64,000 bases of DNA from assembly GCA_016709005.1 (NCBI GenBank), contig JADJEU010000002.1:1-64000 (forward strand). The letters run 5' to 3'. The stretch comes from Crocinitomicaceae bacterium (GTDB taxonomy: Bacteria; Bacteroidota; Bacteroidia; Flavobacteriales_D; Crocinitomicaceae). Below the pieces are notes generated by a model. That model saw only the letters and a program-made list of their open reading frames with translations. It was not told the DNA's origin and ran no database searches. The first letter of the stretch is position 1, and the number at the start of each line of letters is the position of its first letter. Shown here in pieces: positions 50,085 through 60,367 of this stretch. The position numbers were made by a program, and so were the translations under genes.

Positions 50085-50153
50085 CCGCGTTGCAAGCGCT
50101 ACGATCTCGGTCAATACTGAAGGTAGGCACTCGTCTGGAGACGAGCGCTAGAG
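50085..50153 (+). repeat. Direct repeat copy 2
   Basis: CCGCGTTGCAAGCGCTACGA, TCTCGG, then ACTCGTCTGGAGACGAGCGC. About 75% identical by eye to 49252-49319, same orientation, 833 bases apart, with the gene at 49388-49924 between. Confidence 0.75.
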
Positions 50154-50178
50154 AGAAAGTTATTAAAGGCTTAAATGA

Positions 50179-52892
50179 TTACCCTTCCAAATTTGATGAC
50201 AACCACCGTCTCATCACTTCAGCATCCATTCCTTTGCGCTTTGCTAAGCTTGCTAGTTGCTCTTCAGTTATTTTTCCAACTCCGAAATAATGTGATTCAG
50301 GATGCGCAAAATACCAACCGCTCACAGACGATGCAGGCATCATGGCCATCGAATCGGTTAGCGTGACTTCTGTTTTGTTGGATGCATCTAATATTTTGAA
50401 GAGACCTGGTTTCTCCGTATGATCAGGGTTTGCAGGATAACCCGGTGCAGGGCGAATGCCTTTGTATTTTTCTGCAATGAGTTCATCTTTTGAAAGTGGC
50501 GTAGCTTCATATCCCCAGAATTCCTGACGCACACGTTCGTGCATTCTTTCAGCAAAAGCTTCGGCGAAACGATCGGCTAATGCCTTTAGTAAAATTGATT
50601 TATAATCGTTGTGATCTGCTTCAAATTCAGCTAACTTTTTTTCGATTCCCAAACCAGCTGTTACTACAAATCCGCCAACGTGATCTGCAATTCCTGATTC
50701 TTTTGGTGCAACAAAATCAGAGACACATTCGTTCACCGCACCTTCGGTTTTTTTCAGTTGCTGACGCATTCCAAATTGGGTATGCAAAACTTTTGTACGC
50801 GATTCGTCTGTGTAAATTTCAATATCATCATCATTGATTGTGTTTGCCGGCCAGATTCCGATCACTGCTTTTGCCTGAATCCAATTTTCACGAATGATAT
50901 CATCCAACATGGTGTTTGCATCGTTGAATAATTTTGTTGCTTCAACACCCATGTTTTCGTCCGTAAGAATGTTTGGATATTTGCCACGTAATTCCCATGT
51001 GTGGAAGAACGGTGTCCAATCAATGTAGTTTCTTAACTCGGCCAAATCATAATTGACAAATTCTTTAACTCCGGTAAATTTTGGTTGGTGCGGCGGATTA
51101 TTTTTCCAGTCAATTTTGAATTTATTTTTACGCGCATCTTCTAAAGAAAGATAAGTCTTGAATTCTTTTTTTGATGCGTAATTTTTACGGACTGTTTCAA
51201 AATCAGCTTTCACGTCCTTAATAAAATTGTCGCGTTCTTCGCTCAGCAAACTTGATACAACAGTGACTGATCTGGAAGCATCCAATACATAAACCGTCTG
51301 CCCTTTAGTATAATTCTGATCAATTTTAACTGCAGTGTGAACCTTTGAAGTTGTTGCGCCGCCAATCAAAAGCGGAATAGTAAAACCTTCGCGTTCCATT
51401 TCTTTTGCAACGTGAACCATTTCATCTAGAGAAGGTGTAATCAAACCACTCAACCCAATCACATCGACATTCTGTTCTTTGGCTACTTGCAGAATTTTTC
51501 TGCCGGAACCATTACACCCAAATCGATAATCTCATAATTATTACAACCCAAAACAACACCCACAATATTTTTTCCAATATCGTGTACATCGCCTTTTACA
51601 GTTGCCATTAAAACTTTTCCTTTGGCTTTGGTTTCAGTTTTCGAAGCTTCAATAAATGGTAATAAATACGCTACTGCTTTTTTCATCACGCGCGCAGATT
51701 TTACAACCTGCGGTAAAAACATTTTCCCAGATCCGAATAAATCTCCAACCACATTCATTCCGTTCATCAAATGGCCTTCAATGACTTCAATTGGCATGCT
51801 CACTGCCTGACGCGCTTCTTCTACATCTTCATCAATGAACTCGGTGATTCTTTTTACCAACGAATGCGTAATTCGATCCTGAAGATTTTCTTTTCTCCAT
51901 TCCAATTCCGGTTTTTTTTCTTTCGTTCCGGCAACAACTGATTCTGCAAAACTCAACAAACGATCCGTTGCATCTTCTCTTCTGTCCAACAAAACATCTT
52001 CTACACGTTCCAGCAAATCTTTTGGAATATTGTCATAGACTTCAATCATGGTTGGGTTGACAATGCCCATGTCCAACCCTTCATTAATTCCGTGATACAA
52101 AAAAGCAGAGTGCATGGCTTCACGCACCGGATTGTTTCCTCTGAATGAAAAAGAGACGTTTGAAATTCCCCCGCTCACATGTGCGCCCGGAAGGTTTTCT
52201 CTGATCCAACGAGTCGCTCTGAAAAAGTCCAGCGCGTTTCTTCTGTGCTCATCCATTCCGGTTGCCACAGGAAAAACATTGGGATCAAAAATAATATCCT
52301 GCGGTGGGAATTTTACCTTGTCAACCAAGATGCGATACGAGCGCTCACACATTTGAATACGCTTCTCATAACTGTCTGCCTGACCATCTTCATCAAAAGC
52401 CATTACAATAACAGCTGCACCGTATTGTTTAATTTTTTTGGCCTGATAAATAAAATTTTCTTCTCCTTCTTTTAAGCTGATTGAATTCACAACGCATTTA
52501 CCCTGCACACATTTCAAACCTGCTTCAATGATTTCCCATTTAGAGGAATCAATCATAATGGGCACGCGTGAAATATCCGGTTCAGACGCAATGAGATTTA
52601 AAAATTTCACCATGGCTTCTTTGCCATCAATCAAACCATCGTCCATGTTTACGTCAATGATTTGTGCACCGCCTTCAACCTGATCACGTGCAATTTGCAA
52701 GGCTGCTTCAAACTCACCTTCTTTGATGTGTTTCAAAAATTTGGCAGATCCTGCAACGTTGGTGCGCTCACCAATGTTGATGAAATTGGATTCGGGTGTA
52801 ACTTCCAATGGTTCTAATCCGCTCAATTTCATGTTTGGCAGATTGGTCCATTTGTACTGGTATTTTCCTGGGTAATCGGGGTGTAAATTCAT
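50179..52892 (-). CDS. metH: Methionine synthase, pterin/B12/activation part (MetH C-part), interrupted by a frameshift
   Basis: Two frames make one protein of 904 residues. The upstream one holds the pterin domain (SNFINIGERTNVAGSAKFL, IDVNMDDGLIDG), the B12 cap (RDQVEGGAQ and LMNGMNVVGDLFGSGKMFLPQV) and the B12 histidine site GDVHDIGKNIVGVVL. The downstream one holds LSGLITPSLDEMV, LLIGGATTS and the SAM activation domain (RPAPGYPANPDHTEK). One A added in 51495-51499 gives VPAEKILQVAKEQNVDVIGL. Start 52892 (MNLHPDYPGKY) is chosen over 52934. The N-terminal homocysteine domain is a separate gene, 53901-54893. Confidence 0.93.
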
Positions 52893-52913
52893 TTTCAAAT
52901 TCAATTTATAAGT

Positions 52914-53007
52914 TTCGGGGGCGAGCCCCGACACTGCATTTTTATTGGTCTCCTTTTTTCAATATATTATTTAAACATCCAAAGGAGACGACGCAATGCG
53001 CCGTCTC
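52914..53007. repeat. Three nested hairpins between the metH C-part and the DnaJ gene
   Basis: TCGGGG/CCCCGA (52915-52931), GTCTCCTTT/AAAGGAGAC (52948-52989) and GAGACG-ACGC/GCGC-CGTCTC (52985-53007) follow one another. The last is a GC-rich palindrome of a type widely dispersed in bacterial genomes. They lie in the leader of the metH C-part and could affect RNA stability. Confidence 0.6.
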
Positions 53008-53023
53008 TGCGTGGGTGGACGAA

Positions 53024-53776
53024 TTATTTAAATCCTCGTTCTTTTTTAATCTTGTCGTATGCTTCTTGTACTTTTTGGAATTTTTCTTTTCCGTTTTTTT
53101 CAAACTCGGGACCTAATGAACTTAATTTGTCAGGGTGATATTTGACAGCCATTTTTCGGTACGCTTTTTTCACTTCTTCATCGGTTGCATTGGTGTTGAT
53201 CTCTAAAATTTTGTATGCCGAATCAACATCTTTATAATACATATTCTTCAAAGACAAAAAATCTTTTTCAGAAATTCCGAGGTAGTTTGAAATCTGATGC
53301 AGCAGGGTTATTTCTGATTTATCAACGTGACCGTCTGAGCGGGAAACTTCAAACAGATAACGCAGCAATTCCAGTCGCAACGGGTGCTCCATGTTCTGAC
53401 GAATCTGAAAACAAATTTCACGCACTTGAATATCTTGCTGCAAAACATTTTGCAAAAGACGGATATATTCATTCGTTCTTTCAGTTCCAAATTGCGCCTG
53501 AAAAAATTGTCTTACAAATTGAATTTCTGATTTTAGAACTTTGCCATCGGCCTTCATCACAACGGCAGATAAAGCAATTAACGCAGCACCAAAATCACCG
53601 GCTTGTGTTTGATGAGCATGTGCCTGATGACCGCGTTGTCCGCCTTGAACCTGAACTTGTTTAGACTGACCAACGTCAAGAATTCCACCAATGGCAACGC
53701 CAATCAATGCGCCTAGTGGACCACCAAATGCCCAGCCTAAACTACCGCCTAAAAGTTTTCCAAAATGCGATGCCAT
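53024..53776 (-). CDS. TerB-DnaJ co-chaperone (DjlA-like)
   Basis: 250 residues from MASHFGKLLGGSLGWAFG, a glycine-rich membrane-associated start; the frame opens nine codons earlier. A TerB-like helical domain (about 75-170, FGAALIALSAVVMKADGKV) is followed by a J domain (about 185-250) with YKILEINTNATDEEVKKAYR and the HPD motif KYHPDK. It would stimulate DnaK ATPase near the membrane. It sits between the two MetH genes, which suggests incidental co-transcription. Confidence 0.9.
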   Translation of the reverse strand: MASHFGKLLGGSLGWAFGGPLGALIGVAIGGILDVGQSKQVQVQGGQRGHQAHAHQTQAGDFGAALIALSAVVMKADGKVLKSEIQFVRQFFQAQFGTERTNEYIRLLQNVLQQDIQVREICFQIRQNMEHPLRLELLRYLFEVSRSDGHVDKSEITLLHQISNYLGISEKDFLSLKNMYYKDVDSAYKILEINTNATDEEVKKAYRKMAVKYHPDKLSSLGPEFEKNGKEKFQKVQEAYDKIKKERGFK

Positions 53777-53800
53777 ATTATTAGTATGCCGATTTTTTTT

Positions 53801-53902
53801 CACCGCAAAGGCGCAAAGGACGCAAAGCGATGTGATTTTTTCTAATAAATAGTTCTGTTTTTTTCATTGCAAATTCTTTGCGATCTCTGCGTCTCTGCGG
53901 TT
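53801..53902. repeat. Inverted CGCAAAG/CTTTGCG dispersed repeat
   Basis: Left arm CACCGCAAAGGCGCAAAGGA (53801-53820), continuing CGCAAAGCG, and right arm CTTTGCGATCTCTGCGTCTC (53876-53895), ending TGCGGTT, are inverted copies 47 bases apart. The right end touches the 3' end of the MetH N-part gene. Same family as 21322-21432. Confidence 0.8.
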
Positions 53903-54893
53903 AATTTTTTTCCACCAACTGATATGTCTTCACCAAATCCGCAATTGCTTTAATATGCGCCGGCGTTGTTCCGCAGCATCCACCTACAATATTTACCAAA
54001 CCTTCATCTAAAAATGTTTTGATTTGTTTGGCCATCATTTCTGGTGTTTCATCGTAGTGACCCATTTCGTTTGGAAGACCTGCGTTTGGATGTGCAGAAA
54101 TTGCAAATGGCGCGTTCTTTTTCAAGACTTGCAAGTACGGTCTAAGTGTACTTGCACCCAACGCACAATTCAATCCGACAGTCAACAAATCAGCGTGCTG
54201 TACAGAAACTAAAAATGCTTCTGCGGTTTGTCCTGATAAGGTTCGTCCACTTGCATCGGTGATGGTTCCGGAAACCATGATTGGAAGTTTCGTTCCCAAT
54301 TTTTCCTGTACATTCTGCACAGCAAATAAAGCTGCCTTTGCATTCAAGGTGTCAAAAATTGTTTCAATTAAAAGTACATCTGCGCCGCCATCAATTAATC
54401 CTTTCACTTGCTCTTCATAAGCAATCACCATTTTATCAAAAGTTGTGCTTCTGTATCCTGGATCATTTACATGTGGAGAGATGGACAAGGTGACATTCGT
54501 TGGTCCAATCGAACCTGCAACAAAACGTGGTTTGGAAGGATCTTTTTGATTGAACTCTTCACACACTTCTTTTGCGATTTTTGCACCGTGATAATTAATA
54601 TCGTAAGCGTATTTTTCCAGACCGTAATCGGCTTGCGCAATGGTCGTTCCGCTGAACGTATTTGTTTCCAGAATATCAGCTCCCGCCTCAAGGTATTCAC
54701 GGTGAATAGCTTTGATGATATCTGGTCTTGTCAACACAAGCAAATCATTATTTCCTTTCAGTGGTTTTGGATGATTTTCAAACCAGCCTTTTCTGAAATC
54801 CTCTTCTTCCAGCTTATAGCGCTGAATCATGGTACCCATTGCGCCGTCGAGCACAAGAATGCGATGTTTTAAAATCTCTCTAATATCGTTCAT
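53901..54893 (-). CDS. Homocysteine S-methyltransferase domain (MetH N-part)
   Basis: 330 residues equal to the first module of MetH: ILVLDGAMGTMIQRYKLEE, ETNTFSGTTIAQADYGLE, VAGSIGPTNVTLS, and the zinc cysteines in VGLNCALGA and GGCCGTTPAHI. It binds zinc-activated homocysteine and works with the B12 module from the other gene. Together 330 + 904 residues equal full-length MetH. Preceded by a SAM-I riboswitch, so its expression should fall when SAM is abundant. Confidence 0.93.
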   Translation of the reverse strand: MNDIREILKHRILVLDGAMGTMIQRYKLEEEDFRKGWFENHPKPLKGNNDLLVLTRPDIIKAIHREYLEAGADILETNTFSGTTIAQADYGLEKYAYDINYHGAKIAKEVCEEFNQKDPSKPRFVAGSIGPTNVTLSISPHVNDPGYRSTTFDKMVIAYEEQVKGLIDGGADVLLIETIFDTLNAKAALFAVQNVQEKLGTKLPIMVSGTITDASGRTLSGQTAEAFLVSVQHADLLTVGLNCALGASTLRPYLQVLKKNAPFAISAHPNAGLPNEMGHYDETPEMMAKQIKTFLDEGLVNIVGGCCGTTPAHIKAIADLVKTYQLVEKN

Positions 54894-54931
54894 AGCACGA
54901 ATTCAGAGGGGAGACCGGAAACTGATTGTCG

Positions 54932-55041
54932 CTTATATCGCACCAACGGTTACGTCAGTACAGGAATTGGCACCTTGCTCCATGAAGGGAATAGGTTGCC
55001 AAGGTTTCGCAGGGCCGGTCCCTCCACCTTTCTTTATAAGT
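54932..55041 (-). promoter_or_regulatory. SAM-I (S-box) riboswitch
   Basis: On the minus strand: P1 strand CTTATAAAG, GGTGGAGGGACCGGCCC, then TGCGAAACCTTGGCAACC, then AAGGTGCCAATTCC, and the closing strand TATAAG. This is the S-box order and spelling. It ends ~40 bases before the MetH N-part ATG. The downstream CCGGTCTCCCCTC (54906-54918) can pair with GAGGG/ACCGG of the aptamer with a three-base bulge, a plausible switching partner. No T-rich terminator is visible, so control of translation is more likely. Confidence 0.93.
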
Positions 55042-55227
55042 TAATAAAAATAAGAACTGGGGCAAAGATAGAGGGAATCTTGATAAAAACAAAATTGTGA
55101 GCACTTTGATTTTAGCAGTCAAAAATTCGGCAAGCGGCCTTCCTTCTTTGAAGGAGGAGCAAGGAGGGTGATCGGCTTGATTTTTTAAATAATAAATGTC
55201 AAATGCAAAATAACAATTGAATCATCA

Positions 55228-55920
55228 TCAAAAAACCTCTTTCAAAACATCCTCTTTATATAGCTGTCCAACAGGAATTTGTTTTCCGGCTATAACTAAA
55301 TTATGACCGTCTAATGCTTCTACCATGTTTTTGTTAACGATGTATTATTTATGACAACGCACAAAAATTTCTTTTGGCAAATTTGACTCCAGGTATTTTA
55401 AAGACATCAACGCCGTAATTCTTCCGGTGGCGGTATAAAATGAAACATACTCACGCATACCTTCGATGTAGCGAATATCAGCATACTGAACTTTGTATAG
55501 TTTATGATCTGCTTTTATGGTGAGAAATGTTGTTTTCAGATCAGCCGACGGAATTTGTTTTCCTTTCAATTCGAAATACGATTGCGCTTTTTGAATTGCT
55601 TTTTGAAAACGTTCAAATGAAAATGGTTTTAAAATATAGTCAACCGCATCCAGCTCAAAACCTTCCATGGCATAGTCGCGGTAAGCTGTGGTAAAAATCA
55701 CCATGGGTCCTTTTTCAATTGCTTTGACAAGATCTGTTCCGAGCATGCCCGGCATTTGAATATCTGTAATCACCAAATCAACTGAAGATTTGTTCAATAC
55801 TTCAAGTGCCTCGGTTCCATTTTTACAAACAGCAATCAAATTCACACCTTCTATTTTTGAAAGATAGGATTCAAGAAGATTTCTTGCAAGTTGTTCGTCT
55901 TCTACAATAATGCACTTCAT
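55228..55920 (-). CDS. LytTR-family response regulator with a premature in-frame stop
   Basis: Receiver domain: MKCIIVEDEQLARNLLESYL, phosphorylated Asp in DLVITDIQMPGMLG, Thr/Lys positions in IFTTAYRDYA and YILKPF. LytTR DNA-binding domain: ADHKLYKVQYADIRYIEG to FVRCHK, where a TAA at 55345-55347 ends the frame. The same frame then continues as YIVNKNMVEALDGHNLVIAG, IPVGQLYKEDV, the normal end of a LytTR domain. The expected codon is Ser (HKSYIVN), so a single C-to-A change would explain the stop. Restored length 230. It overlaps the sensor gene by four bases. Confidence 0.85.
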
Positions 55921-56936
55921 TTTTCCAGATTTATTTCAAGTGTTGCGGTATAAGATGCCGCGTCTGATTTTATCTCCAATTTATGTCTTTCAGGATAAAT
56001 TAACGCCAATCGTTTTTTTACATTCTCCATTCCTACCCCACCAGTTTTGTCTTTTGAAATTATTTTTTCAGGTTTTGAATTGGCACAAACCAAAAAAAGT
56101 TTTCCGTCGCTGGCCTTCAGTTTTATATCTATCCAACCCGTTTGTTTTTCATCATGATTGCTATGTTTAAAACAATTCTCAATGAAAGGAATTAATAACA
56201 GAGGCGCAATTTTATAATGACCGTTTGACGAATCAATTTCAATTTTGATGTTTGATTGATTGTCATCTTTTAAAGCCTGCAGTAAAATAAAACTTTCTAT
56301 TGTTTTTATTTCATCTTTCAGATCCACAAAATTCTGATTGCTGTCGTAAGTAACATATCTCAAAATATCAGACAAATGCAAAATGGCATCCGGTGTTTTA
56401 TCGGATTTCATCTGAGACAACGCATAGATATTATTGAGTGAGTTAAACAGAAAGTGCGGATTAATTTGGGCTTTCAGAGCTTTGGTCTCAGCCTCCAGCA
56501 TTTTATTTTTCAATTCAAGACTTTCTTCCCGTTGCTTTCTGACCTGGATTGATCTGCTAACGAGTGAGCTGATGATAATGGGCATAACCATCATGAAAAA
56601 TCGCGCCAAAAAAACGCTGTGCATCGGTCGGTGATGCAGCGTATTAAACTCAAACGGATAATGCTCATCCAGATATAAATCAATCAAACCGCCTGAAATT
56701 GTGGCAACCACAAGCGTGCACCCAATAATTATGATGTAACTGATCTTTCTATGATTGTCCAGAAATTTTGGTATGAAATAGAATAAATTCAGGTAAAAGA
56801 CCAGCATTTGAAAGGATACGACACTGATCACCCGAATGATGGTAGGAGTCAGATCAAGATAACTTGAAATGAGCCATAACCAGAACAGAATGTAGATCAG
56901 CCAGGCAAGCAGCGTATATTTCACGATCGATTTCAA
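55917..56936 (-). CDS. LytS/YehU-type sensor histidine kinase
   Basis: 339 residues with about four membrane helices in the first 140. Next come a short coiled coil and the His_kinase domain with the phospho-acceptor in NPHFLFNSLNNIYALSQ and the ATP site ending GGVGMENVKKRLALIYP. It partners with the LytTR regulator. The divergent TonB-receptor operon (from 57178) is a plausible target, inferred from position. Confidence 0.92.
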   Translation of the reverse strand: MKSIVKYTLLAWLIYILFWLWLISSYLDLTPTIIRVISVVSFQMLVFYLNLFYFIPKFLDNHRKISYIIIIGCTLVVATISGGLIDLYLDEHYPFEFNTLHHRPMHSVFLARFFMMVMPIIISSLVSRSIQVRKQREESLELKNKMLEAETKALKAQINPHFLFNSLNNIYALSQMKSDKTPDAILHLSDILRYVTYDSNQNFVDLKDEIKTIESFILLQALKDDNQSNIKIEIDSSNGHYKIAPLLLIPFIENCFKHSNHDEKQTGWIDIKLKASDGKLFLVCANSKPEKIISKDKTGGVGMENVKKRLALIYPERHKLEIKSDAASYTATLEINLEK

Positions 56937-57177
56937 CAGGGTAAAGATAATGAAGTGTGCTCAAACCTGCCTTTTGTTTCAATGAACAGGCTTAATTTAT
57001 CAAATCCTGCACCAAGTTCATCAACGAACAAAATCAAACCGCCTCTGTTACTGGGCATGTTGATTGATAAATTTTTGATTTTGGTTGAATTTAAACTGAT
57101 GGTCACAAATTAATGTCGAATTTTGCTGTAACAATTGACCAAGCTCAACCGTCTTAACTTTTGAAAAATTAAAAAAA

Positions 57178-59553
57178 ATGAAACGCACGCTTACTTATTC
57201 ACTGCTCATTTTAATCTCCTTTTTATCAAACGCAACACTTGCGCAAGATAAATTTACAATAAGCGGCTCTTTAAAAGATGCCACTACTGGTGAAGATATT
57301 ATTGGTGCCCGTATAGCCGTTCTGGAATTACCCGGAACCGGTGCAATCACCAATACATTTGGTTTCTATTCCTTGACGCTACCAGCAGGTAATTATACAC
57401 TGCAGTACCGTTATTTAGGATTTACAACCATTGAAGAAAAAATTGTTCTCAACGCCAACATCACCAAAAATCTTGAATTGGCACCTGAAGCTAAAACCTT
57501 TGATGCCGTTGTGATCACGACTGAAAAAGCAGATGAAAATATTACCTCAGGCGAAATGAGCGTGGATAAAATTGATGTAAAAGACATCGAAAACATTCCG
57601 GTAATTTTTGGAGAAAAAGACATCTTCAAAACCATGCAACTTTTACCCGGTGTTAAATCTGCCGGTGAAGGAAATTCAGGATTCTATGTACGTGGCGGTG
57701 GTTCTGATCAAAATTTGGTCTTGCTTGATGGAGCACCGGTTTACAATGCTTCGCACTTACTTGGTTTCTTTTCAGTTTTTAATTCAGATGCATTAAAAGA
57801 TGTCAAACTATATAAAGGAGGCGCACCCGCAGAATTTGGTGGAAGACTTTCATCAGTAATGGACATCAACATGAAAGAAGGGAACTCAAAACAATTTTCT
57901 TTCAGCGGCGGTGTTGGTTTGATTTCGTCGCGATTAACAATAGAAGGACCCATTGTAAAAGATAAGGGATCGTTCATAGTATCTGGAAGAAGAACCTATG
58001 TTGACATGTTTCTGCGTCTTTCCAACAACGAAAGTCTCAATCAATCTATTTTATATTTCTACGATTTAAACCTAAAAGCAAATTACCGCGTGGGTGAAAA
58101 AGATCGTATTTTCTTATCCGGATATTTTGGCCGTGACAATTTTGGTTTTGCTGATCAGTTTGGATTTGACTGGGGAAATGCAACAGGTACTTTACGTTGG
58201 AACCATATCTACACAGATAAACTTTTTGGAAATACGTCAGTAATTTTCAGCAACTATAACTACAAAATAAAATTTGGAGGCGGCAATGAAACCTTTGAAA
58301 TTGGATCTCAGATTCAAGACATCAACGTAAAACAAGATTTTGACTGGTTTGTGAATTCCAACAATACTTTAAAATTTGGCGCCAACTTTATTCATCACAC
58401 CTTTAAACCTGGTGAAATTGAAACCGGATCAGGAATCAATTTTGAGTTGAATGATATTCAGGAACGTTACTCCACAGAAAGTTCAGTCTATCTTCAAAAC
58501 GAACAAAAAGTTAAAAAGCGTTGGGTATTTAATTACGGACTTCGTTTTGACAATTTTACACAATTAGGCGGCGGTGAATTTTACTCCTATAATGACGCAG
58601 GTGATGTAATTGATACAGCTGTCTATGCAGATAAATGGGAAGTGGTAAAAAGCTACAATGGTTTGTCTCCGCGACTTGGAACAACGTTCATCATAAATGA
58701 ATTGAGCTCAGTTAAAGCAAGCTATGGTCGCACCTATCAGTTTGTACATTTAATCTCAAATACTACTGCATCTTCACCAACTGATATCTGGTTGCCATCC
58801 AGCAACAATATCAAACCAGAAATTGCAGATCAGTTTGCGGTGGGTTATTTCAGAAATTTCTTCAACAATGCTGTTGAGGGATCCATTGAAGTTTATTACA
58901 AAGACATGCAAAACACCATTGATTATCGCGATGGTGCAGAGGTAACCTTAAATCCAACCGTTGAGGGTGAATTACTTTATGGAAGAGGTCGCGCATACGG
59001 AATGGAATTTTTATTGCGCAAGAAAAAAGGAAAATTCACCGGCTGGGTTGCTTACACCCTTGCAAAAACAGAACGTCTTTTTGATGAGATTAACAACAAC
59101 ACCTGGTACCCTGCAAGACAAGACAGAAGACATGATCTTTCAATTGTAGGAATCTACACACTAAATGATCGTTTAACATTTTCTGGAACCTGGGTTTTTC
59201 AAACTGGAAACGCAGTAACTTTTCCAAGCGGTAAATACGAAATCGATGGTCAAATTGTAAATTATTATACTGAGCGCAACGGATACCGCATGCCAAATTA
59301 TCACCGTTTGGATTTGGGAATTACGTTGAACAATAAAAATTTCAAACTTGTTACCGATCCTGAAACTGGACAGGAAAAACAAGTTCCGCGCCGTTGGGAA
59401 AGCAGCTGGAATCTTTCTGTCTACAATGCTTATGCGCGCGAAAACGCTTATTCAATCTCATTCAAAGAAAATCCTGAAACAGGACAAACTGAAGCAGTTC
59501 AATTAGCGCTTTTCAAAATCATTCCGTCACTTACTTACAATTTCAAATTCTAG
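57178..59553 (+). CDS. TonB-dependent receptor with carboxypeptidase-like N-terminal domain
   Basis: 791 residues. Signal peptide (to ATLAQ), a carboxypeptidase-D-regulatory-like domain (about 25-105, ISGSLKDATTGEDIIGARI), the plug domain (NSGFYVRGGGSDQNLVLLDGAPVYNASHLLGFFS, seen in pieces of this) and a 22-strand-type barrel ending LTYNFKF. It imports an unknown substrate across the outer membrane using TonB energy. It is followed within five bases by two DUF4249 lipoproteins, a common partner set. Confidence 0.93.
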   Translation: MKRTLTYSLLILISFLSNATLAQDKFTISGSLKDATTGEDIIGARIAVLELPGTGAITNTFGFYSLTLPAGNYTLQYRYLGFTTIEEKIVLNANITKNLELAPEAKTFDAVVITTEKADENITSGEMSVDKIDVKDIENIPVIFGEKDIFKTMQLLPGVKSAGEGNSGFYVRGGGSDQNLVLLDGAPVYNASHLLGFFSVFNSDALKDVKLYKGGAPAEFGGRLSSVMDINMKEGNSKQFSFSGGVGLISSRLTIEGPIVKDKGSFIVSGRRTYVDMFLRLSNNESLNQSILYFYDLNLKANYRVGEKDRIFLSGYFGRDNFGFADQFGFDWGNATGTLRWNHIYTDKLFGNTSVIFSNYNYKIKFGGGNETFEIGSQIQDINVKQDFDWFVNSNNTLKFGANFIHHTFKPGEIETGSGINFELNDIQERYSTESSVYLQNEQKVKKRWVFNYGLRFDNFTQLGGGEFYSYNDAGDVIDTAVYADKWEVVKSYNGLSPRLGTTFIINELSSVKASYGRTYQFVHLISNTTASSPTDIWLPSSNNIKPEIADQFAVGYFRNFFNNAVEGSIEVYYKDMQNTIDYRDGAEVTLNPTVEGELLYGRGRAYGMEFLLRKKKGKFTGWVAYTLAKTERLFDEINNNTWYPARQDRRHDLSIVGIYTLNDRLTFSGTWVFQTGNAVTFPSGKYEIDGQIVNYYTERNGYRMPNYHRLDLGITLNNKNFKLVTDPETGQEKQVPRRWESSWNLSVYNAYARENAYSISFKENPETGQTEAVQLALFKIIPSLTYNFKF

Positions 59554-59558
59554 TTGTT

Positions 59559-60365
59559 ATGAAAATGGAAACTAAAATTGTAAGTCTGTTTGCAGGAATT
59601 TTATTTTTGACTGCATGTGAAAAAGTCATTGACATTCCTTTGGAAGATGCCGACAGAAAATTTGTAATCGAAGGTGTGCTAAGAGATACTCCTGGTGAAA
59701 ACTATATTCTGATTTCAAAAACAGGCAGTGTTTACGAAAGCAGCAATTTTGAAAAAATAACCGGAGCTTCCGTTTCAGTAACTGACAAAAGCGGAACGAC
59801 TTATCTCTTTACAGAGGTGGTTGGCTCACCCGGCAGGTACACAAACGCAACCTTTGCGACAGCACCTAATAATGTCTACGATTTACAGGTAATATCCGGA
59901 ACAGAAACTTTCACCTCTTCATCGCAAAGTCTTTACAAACCAGAACTTGATTCCTTATCATACATCGAGCAAGTTGGTACTTTTGGTGTTGGCACAGACA
60001 CTACCTACCTTGTATTCTTCAGCTTTACTGACCAGGTTGATCAGGAAAATTACTACCGTTTGATTGTTTATGTCAACGGTGTACCAGATGGTACTTATTA
60101 TATTACAAATGATGAATTGTTTGATGGCCAGCCTTATTCTCAACCTGCATTTGCAACTACGGTAGAAAAAGGTGATACGGTAATCATGGAATTATTAGGC
60201 ATGGATAAAAGTGCCTACACTTACTTTTTCAGCTTATCCAATGCAACTGCCGAAGGTCCCTTTGCGCCAACACCGGCAAACCCTGTAAGCAATATTGAAG
60301 GCGGTGCAATTGGTTATTTTAACGCCTATACTTCGGATACAATGTCAATTATTATTCCTCAGTAA
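59559..60365 (+). CDS. DUF4249 lipoprotein 1
   Basis: 268 residues with lipobox LTAC (Cys 20). The mature part begins EKVIDIPLEDADRKFVIEGV, followed by VSVTDKSGTTYLF and later SNIEGGAIGYFNAYTSDTM. This matches DUF4249 proteins, which sit next to TonB receptors and probably bind the same substrate at the cell surface. Confidence 0.85.
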   Translation: MKMETKIVSLFAGILFLTACEKVIDIPLEDADRKFVIEGVLRDTPGENYILISKTGSVYESSNFEKITGASVSVTDKSGTTYLFTEVVGSPGRYTNATFATAPNNVYDLQVISGTETFTSSSQSLYKPELDSLSYIEQVGTFGVGTDTTYLVFFSFTDQVDQENYYRLIVYVNGVPDGTYYITNDELFDGQPYSQPAFATTVEKGDTVIMELLGMDKSAYTYFFSLSNATAEGPFAPTPANPVSNIEGGAIGYFNAYTSDTMSIIIPQ

Positions 60366-60367
60366 GT

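Noticed and set aside
49991..50290. A 99-residue frame at the metH 3' end
   Set aside because: It runs through a dispersed repeat and antisense metH, and resembles no protein.
52914..53007. A riboswitch before the metH C-part
   Set aside because: The hairpins are simple palindromes of dispersed type with no S-box or cobalamin core.
53215..53664. A 149-residue frame opposite the TerB-DnaJ gene
   Set aside because: It mirrors a well-conserved gene, has no family signature and no upstream signals.
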